A DNA stretch of 64,000 nucleotides from Lewinellaceae bacterium. GTDB lineage: Bacteria; Bacteroidota; Bacteroidia; Chitinophagales; Saprospiraceae. Under the pieces are notes generated by a model. It ran no database searches and was not told the DNA's origin. It worked only from the letters and a program-made list of their open reading frames with translations. Of the stretch, positions 57,354 through 64,000 are shown piece by piece (the stretch's first letter is position 1; every line of letters begins with the position of its first letter). The stretch covers positions 62,001 through 126,000 of the forward strand of contig JADJOD010000010.1 of assembly GCA_016713985.1 (NCBI GenBank), read 5' to 3'. The translations under genes were made by a program, and so were the position numbers.

Positions 57354-57458
57354 CAAGTTGAAATTTTTGACAGGATTTACATGATCTACAGGTTGTTTTT
57401 TCTAAAAACAGGCCCCTAACCTGTAGATCATGTAAATCCTGTCAAAAATTTCAACTTG
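57354..57458. repeat. Perfect 41-bp inverted repeat
   Basis: The arm 57354-57394 (CAAGTTGAAATTTTTGACAG then GATTTACATGATCTACAGGTT) is matched base for base by the reverse complement at 57418-57458. The loop is 23 bases (57395-57417). It lies between the stop of the sigma gene and the anti-sigma start at 57518. The core GACAGGATTTACATGATCTA also occurs at the end of the tandem repeat at 55677-55700. Confidence 0.95.
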
Positions 57459-57517
57459 CAAAACATCTTCATTTTCACGTCTCAACCCCGCTAAACCTTT
57501 CTAAACCTGTCATTGCC

Positions 57518-58498
57518 ATGAACCGCGACGAACAAATATTCGACAAAATAGAAGCGTACCTGCGGGGCAATCTGTCCGCGCCGGATGCCGCTGCTTTCGA
57601 AGCGGAAATAGCTGCCGACCCGGAACTGGCCCGGTTAGTGAAAACGCATCGCCTGGAACGGCAGGGCCTTGAATGGCTCGTCGAGCGCGACCTGCTGGCG
57701 AAAATGAATACCTGGGAACGGGAGGCCGAACAACAAGAAACGACGCCTGCACTGCGCATAAGCTTCGTGCGGCGCTGGTGGGCAGCGGGTGTGGCGGCTC
57801 TGCTCGTGCTCGGCGTTTTCGGCTGGTGGCTGCTGCAAGCTCCGTCGGATGTCGGCGGGCCGCCGCCAGTGGTCTCCGTTCCGAAACCCAAACCTCCGAT
57901 CGCCGCCCCGCCCAAAACGACACCCCGGCCTTCGCCCAAGCCGCCCACTGCCGGCTCTGACGACGACCGGGTTGCCGGGACTGCCCAGCCGAAACCTTCC
58001 CAACCCGCACCATCCCTGCCGCCGGCCGTGAAGCCGCCCGCCACCCCGCCCGTGCCTGCGGTTGATTATCCCGCGTTGGCTTCCACGTATTACAAGGAAT
58101 CGGATTTTATGCAAAAATCCGGCAACGGCGGTATCGACCCGCCCGGTTACGGCCAGGCGCTCGACAGTTACCGCTCCGGCAAATTCGACTAGGTGGAAAA
58201 ATTGCTGAAACCGGTTTTGAAACTGAATCCCAATGCCTTGAAAACGAAAGAGTTACTCGCTCATTCTTTGTATAAAAACGGACGTTACGACGAGGCTATT
58301 CCTTATTTCCGGGAATTGGCCAATTCTAAGGACAAAGCCATTTCCGAACGTTCGGAGTGGGCGCTGGCGCTGGCCTTGCTGCACAAAATGCCCGCGCAGA
58401 AGGCGCTGCTGAACCGGGCGCTGGATCAGATTTTGGCGAAGCCGGGGCATACGTTTGGGGGGAGGGCGAGGGAGGTGAGGGGGAGAGTGGGAGGGTGA
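57518..58498 (+). CDS. Anti-sigma-like membrane protein with TPR tail, interrupted by an in-frame TAG
   Basis: Starts MNRDEQIFDKIEAYLRGNLS APDAAAFEAEIAADPELARL, the anti-sigma-like N-terminus, then one membrane helix (WWAAGVAALLVLGVFGWWLL), a long Pro/Lys-rich periplasmic linker (residues 115-185) and a TPR-like part. After SYRSGKFD comes TAG at 58190-58192; the same frame then continues VEKLLKPVLKLNPNALKTKE LLAHSLYKNGRYDEAIPYFR and SERSEWALALALLHKM to 58498. The TPR motif crosses the stop, so the protein was once continuous. A C-to-T change (CAG to TAG) or a sequence error would explain it. Confidence 0.75.
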
Positions 58499-58499
58499 G

Positions 58500-59183
58500 T
58501 TATTTTACCCAGAGGAAGGCGCGAAATAGAGACCCCCGTGTGCCCTATAGTAGGTATAATAAGTTTCCCTCAACAGTCCATAAATTTGCTGAATCCCATA
58601 ACTGCCCGTCAAAAATAATATCCATCTGGAGAAAAATCTACTCAGTTACGTAGCCTCGTGGCTTCAATACGTAGTAAATTTGCCCCATATCCAGATCCCA
58701 AATTTTACAGTATTATCAGAAGCCCCGGTTAACAAGTCTTTCCGTCCCTTGAAAAAAAGCTACGAGTTTCAAAACCGTGCCCTTGGAAGGGTCATTAAAT
58801 CTTTGCCGGTTGCCAAATCCCATAATTTGATATTTTCTTTTGAAGAAGTAACCAATTTCCGCCCATCTGGAGAAAAAGCATCAAAAACCCATTATGGCCT
58901 TTGAGGTTCATTATTACTTGACCGTTTCCTAAATCCCAAATTTTAACTGAATTATCTAAGACCCTGTAGCAAATGCTGCCCATCCAAGGAGAAAAACAAT
59001 GCCCACCGATTGTATCGCCATTTTCTGAAGGTCATCAAGGTTTTGCCAGTTCTTAGAATCCAAGATTTTGTGGATGTTCCGTCATAATCGCTAATTGCCG
59101 CCCGTCTGGCGAAGAATGCCAACCCTCGTGTCCTTTAACCAACAAAGCTCATATTCTCCGCTTCTTAAATTCCAAATTTCGTG
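58500..59183 (-). pseudogene. Decayed WD40 tail of the large membrane protein gene
   Basis: Minus-strand pieces in changing frames fit WD40 repeats: HEIWNLRSGEYELCWLK, GHEGWHSSPDGRQLAIM, VLDNSVKIWDLGNGQVIMNL KGH, ENIKFWDLATGKDL-like and VKIWDLDMGQIYYVL. These follow directly from the end of the 59184-62570 frame, whose own last 60 residues are already WD40 (GSIDNTVKLWTLEGLEINTF, ISPDGKYL). A TGA at 59181-59183 and several indels separate the pieces. Four to five propeller blades can be recognised. The true gene probably extended to about 58500. Confidence 0.65.
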
Positions 59184-62100
59184 TCAACCGATTTTGAAAA
59201 GCTGCAAATATTTACCATCAGGTGAAATATCGCCACTATTAACGCCATACATATTTGCATTAAATGTGTTTATTTCCAAGCCCTCAAGAGTCCATAGTTT
59301 TACTGTGTTATCTATACTCCCCGTCACCACATACCTCCCCGGCGGCAAACCCGCACTCGTATCCACTATCCCCCCTCCTTCCGTAGCACCTGGCACAACA
59401 ACCGGCGCAGTCGTTGATGGAATATTTATGGGTTTTTCCTTGTCCTTGCCAAGCGTATCAACTGCAGGTTGCTTTTCATTGGCGACCACGACGGAGGCCG
59501 TTTGCAAGCGCAGCGACCGCCCTTTATCGCGCACGTACAGCGCCATTTGATATGTTCCGGGAAGTGAATAACTGATGGAGAGGCGGGGCTTTTCAGTAGC
59601 ACTAAAATAGGTAAATATGGGGTAATTGAGGTAAGGTAGTCCCCCGGAAGGCCTTTTCCCGTTGATGGTCTCATAAGCATTGAGTTCATAAGACGCTCCC
59701 GGAGTAACTTCGGTCAGGATCACTTCAAATTCCTCACCCGCCACCGGCTGCCCTATCACCCGAAACCGCCCCTTTATCTCCGGCTCAACCGGCTTATCTC
59801 CCTCGCACCACGTCACCGCGCGCCGGTAATCATAATCCAGCGTATCCAGCTGTGCCGCCAGCCGGAAAAGGATGCAGGCGCTGTCTTTTTGGGTGGCGGC
59901 GTAGTTGAGGGCGCGGTTGTAAAGTTCGGCGGCGAGGTTGGCGCGGGCTTCGGCGTACAATTGAATGATCGCCGTGTCGGATGATATATCGGAATACACG
60001 TTCACAAAATTGATACCGTCAACCGAAGTACGCAGCGGGAATTTGTTAAAATCGAAGGCTCCGGGCTTGAATAAACGGATCGTCGTATCCACTTTTGCAA
60101 TCGGGACAGTCCTGACTTCATTTCTGGTTTGATACTCCGAAAACAAAACCTTGCAGTACATGTCTTTGAGGCAAAGCGAAAGCGTTGTTCCGTTTTCCAC
60201 CACTTCCGCCGTTTCATAAAAACACTCGTCTGTTTGAATGTTATACGGCCAAAACGCCCCTACACCTGCCAAAACCCAGATCGGCAGCGCCCACAACAAA
60301 TCTTTCCAGCGACCTTTCCAGCCCAGGGCAGGGTGGCCGGCGGGGTACACGTATTTTTTCCAGGCTTCGGGCACCACGAAGTCGAGCGCCGAACGCGGGC
60401 GGTCCAAATATTTGAGCACCGTAAAATCGGGCCTTGCGCCCGCTTCCAAGCGGCGGGCGATCTCGCGTTCCAGTTCTTTTTTGCGCGCGGGGTCCTGCGC
60501 AGCGAGCCATTCGTTGAGGGCGATGTTGAGCGCATAGTCGTCGTAAGCCGCCGAGTTTTGGGGCGGCGGATTTTGGCGCAGCAAATCAGCCAGCGCGGCG
60601 CGCAGACGGATGAGCAGCGCCGGGTCGTTGCGTTCCAGCCAGTCGAGCAGGGCGGCGCGGGCATTTTGGGGGATGGCGCCGTCGACGAACCAGCGTATGC
60701 GGAACAAACGCAACAGGTTTTCAATCGTAACCAAAGACTCCTCCGGGTCCTCCAAAGCAAGGGAGCCCCTCTCTTTCGGGAGCGTCTGCCTGCTGCCTGC
60801 TGCGGACTGCCCACTGCCTGCTGCTCCTGCCAACTGCCGTCCCATCCACAAGGTCAGATCCCAGTGCAGCGAGGGATAAATGGCGCAGGCGGCCACCCAA
60901 CGCAGCATTTTCGGGTCGAACTGGAGCATCAGCGTGGAGATGGGGTCGTCGGCGTCGGGCTGGAACACGGAGTGGGGCGCGTCCTTCACGTGTTTTTGCC
61001 AGTCCTCGAAGCGGGCGTCCTGACCCACGTCGAGTTCGTCCACCCAAAAACCCAGTCCTTGCAGGGTGGCGGGTAAAAGTGTAAAAAGTGAGGCGAGGCG
61101 GCGCTCGTCGAGGCCCCACTCGCCGGTGGGTTTGGGCGTGAGCAGGGCGCGTTCTTTCCAGGCGGTAAAAACGTCGGTCCAGGGCGCGGGCCTGCCGCTG
61201 TCGGGGCTGAGGAGTTGCGCGCCGTTGCCCAGCACCAGCAGGCGCGCGCCCGGGAAGCGTTGGGCAATATCCTGCAGCGGCACACCCCTGGGGTTTTGTT
61301 CGTCGAAACAAAGGCGGATATCGCCGTCGTACCAATAACGGGCGATGTCGATCTCCTGTTCCCGGAACGCGCGGTACAGGGCGTCAAAAAGTTGAGCGCG
61401 GTGGTTGGCGGGGTCGCCGCGTTCAATCAGGAGCAGGTAATCGACAGGGCGGGTGAGTTGGCGGTAGCGGAAATCGGGCATTCCGCCGCGTTCGGCGGTT
61501 TTTTCGATGGTTTTGGACAAATCCAGCCGCAATACGTCGGACGAGGCGCGGCGGCGCATGACCTGCAGGGCGAAGGCAAAACTGTCGCCCAGCACAATAT
61601 CGTCCGCGCCGGGGATGCGGATGTTCCAGAAATAAGGCGGCTGGTCTCGGCGCTCCTGCTGGGCGATCAGTTTGCGGCGGCGGTACTCTAACCAGCGCCA
61701 GAGGGCGAACAAAAAAGCCGTGAACGGCAGGAAAAAGGCCCAGCGCAGCCACCACAGGTTGTTTGCCAGAAAAGACTGCCAGGCGGGCGGCGGCTGGATG
61801 GCGCATTCCGCAATATCGTGCGGGTAAGGGATGTTTTTGGGTTTGAAAAGGGTGTCTCGGCCCGGTAATTGCGCCGGTTTAACCGTCTCTGATTCAGGCT
61901 TTTCCACCAAAACCTTGAACGCGACGGTGGCTGTTTTGCCGGCGTCAAAATTGAAGGCTACGGCTATGGAGTCGAGTCCCTGTACCGTGTCGCGGGCGGT
62001 ATAAATAAAACAATACGCAGCGTCTAAAGAAAAAGAACCCAAACTGGTGGCGACCGGTCCTTCCCGGGCGGTTTGCCCTGCCGCAGCGGCCTCCGGATAC

Positions 62101-62570
62101 GTGACCCGCGCGCCTTTCACGGCTCCGTATGGGTTCAACTCCGCGATGTCGGCCGGGCAAAGCATTTTGCTTTCTCCGCCCTGAAGCAACATCAATTTTT
62201 CGATCACCACCGGCTCGCTTTTTTCTTTCCAGAAGAACAAACCTGCCGCCAGCGCCGTGAGCAGTAAAAACACCGCAGGGATCAGGGCCCGTCTCTGCCA
62301 GCGACGCAGTTGCCGCTCGGTATGCGCCAGTTCCGCCGTTCGGGTTTCGTCTTTTTTTAGTTGTTCCAGCAAGGCGTCGGTGCGTGTGGCGCATTCCCCG
62401 AATCGCTCGTGGATCAGCGTTTGTTCCTGCGGATTGCGGGCCAGGATGGCGCACATCGCCGCGCACAAGGCGTCATCGTCCGACTCGTGCGGCAGACCGC
62501 GCAGGAGCTCCTGCACGCGCAAATGCGCGCCTGTGCCGAGTGGGAATCCCTCGGCTTCGAGCGTGGCCAA
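59184..62570 (-). CDS. Large membrane protein with vWA-like region and C-terminal WD40, part of a MoxR system
   Basis: 1128 residues from TTG 62570; the frame is open 43 bp further, so the real start may be an ATT at about 62613. The N-terminus (HLRVQELLRGLPHESDDDAL) is a small helical domain, then a coiled coil, membrane helix 1 (ALIPAVFLLLTALAAGLFFW), an extracytoplasmic part, helix 2 (LWWLRWAFFLPFTAFLFAL), then a cytosolic region about 370-540 (PVDYLLLIERGDPANHRAQL FDALYRAF, RYWYDGDIRLCFDE) that looks like a vWA domain without its DxSxS metal site. Helix 3 is LLWALPIWVLAGVGAFWPY. The end is WD40. MoxR follows downstream in the other direction of reading (upstream in the operon). Confidence 0.75.
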   Translation of the reverse strand: MATLEAEGFPLGTGAHLRVQELLRGLPHESDDDALCAAMCAILARNPQEQTLIHERFGECATRTDALLEQLKKDETRTAELAHTERQLRRWQRRALIPAVFLLLTALAAGLFFWKEKSEPVVIEKLMLLQGGESKMLCPADIAELNPYGAVKGARVTYPEAAAAGQTAREGPVATSLGSFSLDAAYCFIYTARDTVQGLDSIAVAFNFDAGKTATVAFKVLVEKPESETVKPAQLPGRDTLFKPKNIPYPHDIAECAIQPPPAWQSFLANNLWWLRWAFFLPFTAFLFALWRWLEYRRRKLIAQQERRDQPPYFWNIRIPGADDIVLGDSFAFALQVMRRRASSDVLRLDLSKTIEKTAERGGMPDFRYRQLTRPVDYLLLIERGDPANHRAQLFDALYRAFREQEIDIARYWYDGDIRLCFDEQNPRGVPLQDIAQRFPGARLLVLGNGAQLLSPDSGRPAPWTDVFTAWKERALLTPKPTGEWGLDERRLASLFTLLPATLQGLGFWVDELDVGQDARFEDWQKHVKDAPHSVFQPDADDPISTLMLQFDPKMLRWVAACAIYPSLHWDLTLWMGRQLAGAAGSGQSAAGSRQTLPKERGSLALEDPEESLVTIENLLRLFRIRWFVDGAIPQNARAALLDWLERNDPALLIRLRAALADLLRQNPPPQNSAAYDDYALNIALNEWLAAQDPARKKELEREIARRLEAGARPDFTVLKYLDRPRSALDFVVPEAWKKYVYPAGHPALGWKGRWKDLLWALPIWVLAGVGAFWPYNIQTDECFYETAEVVENGTTLSLCLKDMYCKVLFSEYQTRNEVRTVPIAKVDTTIRLFKPGAFDFNKFPLRTSVDGINFVNVYSDISSDTAIIQLYAEARANLAAELYNRALNYAATQKDSACILFRLAAQLDTLDYDYRRAVTWCEGDKPVEPEIKGRFRVIGQPVAGEEFEVILTEVTPGASYELNAYETINGKRPSGGLPYLNYPIFTYFSATEKPRLSISYSLPGTYQMALYVRDKGRSLRLQTASVVVANEKQPAVDTLGKDKEKPINIPSTTAPVVVPGATEGGGIVDTSAGLPPGRYVVTGSIDNTVKLWTLEGLEINTFNANMYGVNSGDISPDGKYLQLFKIG

Positions 62571-62618
62571 GAGGTCAGCGGCGATGCGATATGTGCGGGT
62601 GCGTGAAATAAGTTATGA

Positions 62619-62680
62619 ATGAGGAATGATGAATGATGAATGATGAGAGATGAATGATGAGAGATGAATGATGAATTTAG
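62619..62680. repeat. GATGAAT heptamer repeats before the large gene
   Basis: Variants GATGAAT, GATGAGA and GAGGAAT in tandem, the same unit as in the rpoA-rplQ gap. It lies between the MoxR stop (62677) and the start of the large gene, so inside the operon leader of the latter. Confidence 0.8.
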
Positions 62681-63600
62681 AGCCACTCTGCGAGGGCTTT
62701 GAGGTCTTCTTTGCTTTTAGCGAGGATGGAGTAGGAGGTCACCAGAAAATCGCGTTCGGCGGCGGCGAGGTGGTCGGGAGTACGAAGTTTGGCCACCGGG
62801 AAATTGGCGTCGCGCAGCAATCCTGCCCAGTTGACGAGTTCGGCGGTTGCGGGGTTTTTGCGCATTTTTACCGCTTTACCGGAGCGAATATCTTCGAAAT
62901 GCGCGATGAGCGCGGAGAGATCGTCTTCTCCGAAGCCCGTTACTTTGGCTGAAACGATGCGGAGCAGCGCGGGTGCGTCTGGGAACGGGATGTGGTAGTA
63001 GACTACCCGGCGCAAAAACGCATCCGGCAGGTTTTTTTCCGAATTGGAGGTCATCACGATGACGGGGCGGCTACCCGAAGCGACTTCGTAGGCACGGCCG
63101 GTTTCGGGCACGTCGAAGCGCAGGTCTTCGAGGGCGGCGAGCACATCGTTGGGCAGGTCGCGCGGGGCTTTGTCTATTTCGTCGAGCAGCACGACGGCAC
63201 GTTGGCCGAGCCGGATGGCTTCGCCGAGCGCCTGAAAACGGATGAATTTCTGCTCGATCTCTTCGGGCATAAGCGCTTTACCCTGGGTTTGGGTGTATTG
63301 AAAATGCGCCAGCGCATCGTATCGGTAGAACAGGTCGCGCGCCGTCGAGGTCGTCTGCGCGTTGAAAATGATGGGTTTACCCAGTTTGAAAAAATGCGCG
63401 ATATGGTGCGCCAGTTGTGTTTTGCCGGTACCGGGCTCGCCGGTGACCAGCAGCGGCTGGCCGAGGCGCAGTGCGACGTTGACGGCACTCATCAAGCCTT
63501 TCGAGGGGACGTAGAGCGCGGGGTCGTGCAGTTTGGCATTGGGTTCGAGCGCCGGAAGTTCGGCTTCGCCGCTGTCTTTGTAAAGATGGAAATCATTCAT
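62677..63600 (-). CDS. MoxR-family AAA+ ATPase
   Basis: 307 residues. Walker A GEPGTGKTQLAHHIAHFF, Walker B AVVLLDEIDKAPRDLPNDVL, sensor 1 VIVMTSNSEKNLPDAFLRRV and the arginine-finger/sensor 2 part PFPDAPALLRIVSAKV. Between Walker A and B, STARDLFYRYDALAHFQYTQ is typical of the MoxR subgroup that works with vWA proteins. MoxR ATPases remodel or insert cofactors into partner proteins. It lies 107 bp upstream of the vWA-like gene in the same direction and 4 bp after the previous gene, so the three form an operon. Confidence 0.92.
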   Translation of the reverse strand: MNDFHLYKDSGEAELPALEPNAKLHDPALYVPSKGLMSAVNVALRLGQPLLVTGEPGTGKTQLAHHIAHFFKLGKPIIFNAQTTSTARDLFYRYDALAHFQYTQTQGKALMPEEIEQKFIRFQALGEAIRLGQRAVVLLDEIDKAPRDLPNDVLAALEDLRFDVPETGRAYEVASGSRPVIVMTSNSEKNLPDAFLRRVVYYHIPFPDAPALLRIVSAKVTGFGEDDLSALIAHFEDIRSGKAVKMRKNPATAELVNWAGLLRDANFPVAKLRTPDHLAAAERDFLVTSYSILAKSKEDLKALAEWL

Positions 63601-63603
63601 GGG

Positions 63604-64000
63604 TCATGATTTGGCGCGTTTAAAAATGAGGCGCTGGAGCGTTTCAAGGTCTTTCATGTGTATTTTTTCCTGCTCCGACACGAATTGCCGGCGCTCCGGT
63701 TTGAGGGTTTGGGTAAAGGAGCCGAGCAATTCCGACTCGTTGTCGGACTGCCGGGCGCCGTGCTCACGCAGCCATTCGCGGGCATCGTCGAGGCCGACGG
63801 GTGGGAAAGCGCGGATGAGAGCGCATTTCGGGCGGTTTTCGCACAAATTTTCCAGTTCGGTGAGAATTTTCTTTTGCAACGGTGTGTGTTTTTCGGCATC
63901 CACCCAGAGGTTTTGGCTGCGCACGGCGATGAAAAACAAAAAAGTAACGGCCCCTGCCCGCGCTTCGTCGAAGGTGTCAGCGAGCCAGCGGAGGTATCGG
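63604..64000 (-). CDS. C-terminal part of a third operon protein (iSTAND or effector-associated type), cut by the window edge
   Basis: The frame is open to base 64000, so the gene begins outside. Visible part: RYLRWLADTFDEARAGAVTF LFFIAVRSQNLWVDAEKHTP, then ELENLCENRPKCALIRAFPP VGLDDAREWLREHGARQSDN and a basic end (DLETLQRLIFKRAKS). The strand FLFFIAV, followed by a helix and PPVGLDDAREWL, looks like the last part of the inactive STAND domains described with vWA-MoxR systems, but this is a judgement from a short piece. The stop is 4 bp before the MoxR start. Confidence 0.5.
   Translation of the reverse strand, partial: RYLRWLADTFDEARAGAVTFLFFIAVRSQNLWVDAEKHTPLQKKILTELENLCENRPKCALIRAFPPVGLDDAREWLREHGARQSDNESELLGSFTQTLKPERRQFVSEQEKIHMKDLETLQRLIFKRAKS

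Noticed and set aside
58190..58192. Recoding of TAG (stop-codon reassignment or pyrrolysine)
   Set aside because: Other genes in the window use normal stops, and no recoding machinery or context is visible. A single point change or read error is enough.
60129..61076. Plus-strand frame of 315 codons inside the large membrane-protein gene
   Set aside because: Antisense shadow of the continuous 1128-residue frame, with low-complexity basic composition.

Overview
The window looks like a chromosome segment of a Bacteroidota bacterium, probably of the Saprospiraceae/Chitinophagales type (phylum well supported, family inferred). Evidence for the phylum: several secreted proteins end in type IX secretion (T9SS) sorting domains, promoters fit the -33 TTG / -7 TAnnTTTG form, sensor kinases are hybrid proteins with an AraC output domain, sigma/anti-sigma pairs are frequent, and rpmJ is of the zinc-less Bacteroidota form.

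Layout. 1-6997: an envelope cluster of two secreted CotH-type kinases, a HlyD-like membrane protein, a VTC-type polyphosphate polymerase and a DUF4956 membrane protein. 7099-8790: guaB followed by a catalase C-terminal remnant. 8848-9705: two small minus-strand genes behind a good promoter. 9840-21343: comM (yifB), then about 10 kb of decayed DNA (sigma/anti-sigma remnants, a SprB-type adhesin, an XRE regulator, an AAA/DUF4143 ATPase, a FISUMP domain protein) punctuated by three further partial copies of the comM 3' region. 21455-26962: a T9SS cargo protein and an S74 (endosialidase chaperone) fibre protein, divergent from a TPR-hybrid two-component regulator. 27758-35931: macro-domain protein, serC, YgjP-like metalloprotease, truncated hemoglobin, an ECF sigma operon, an antirepressor-like gene, HMG-CoA synthase and small hypothetical genes. 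36060-53191: the complete S10-spc-alpha ribosomal superoperon (rpsJ to rplQ with secY, map, infA, rpoA). 53255-55445: an operon for a double zinc ribbon protein, an ExbD-like anchor and an ExbB/TolQ-like channel. 55468-58498: a 66-bp tandem repeat, an outer-membrane barrel, and a sigma / membrane-TPR pair separated by a perfect 41-bp inverted repeat. 58500-64000: a three-gene unit (large membrane protein with a vWA-like region and WD40 tail; MoxR AAA+ ATPase; the C-terminus of a third protein) resembling the vWA-MoxR ternary conflict systems.

Reading caution. Many genes carry single-base indels, mostly in short homopolymers, including essential single-copy genes (rpsJ, secY, guaB). These are best read as consensus-sequence errors. 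I join such genes across the shifts and give the positions. The 11.5-21.3 kb region is different: it also has many in-frame stops, partial genes and duplicated fragments, so real decay is likely there.
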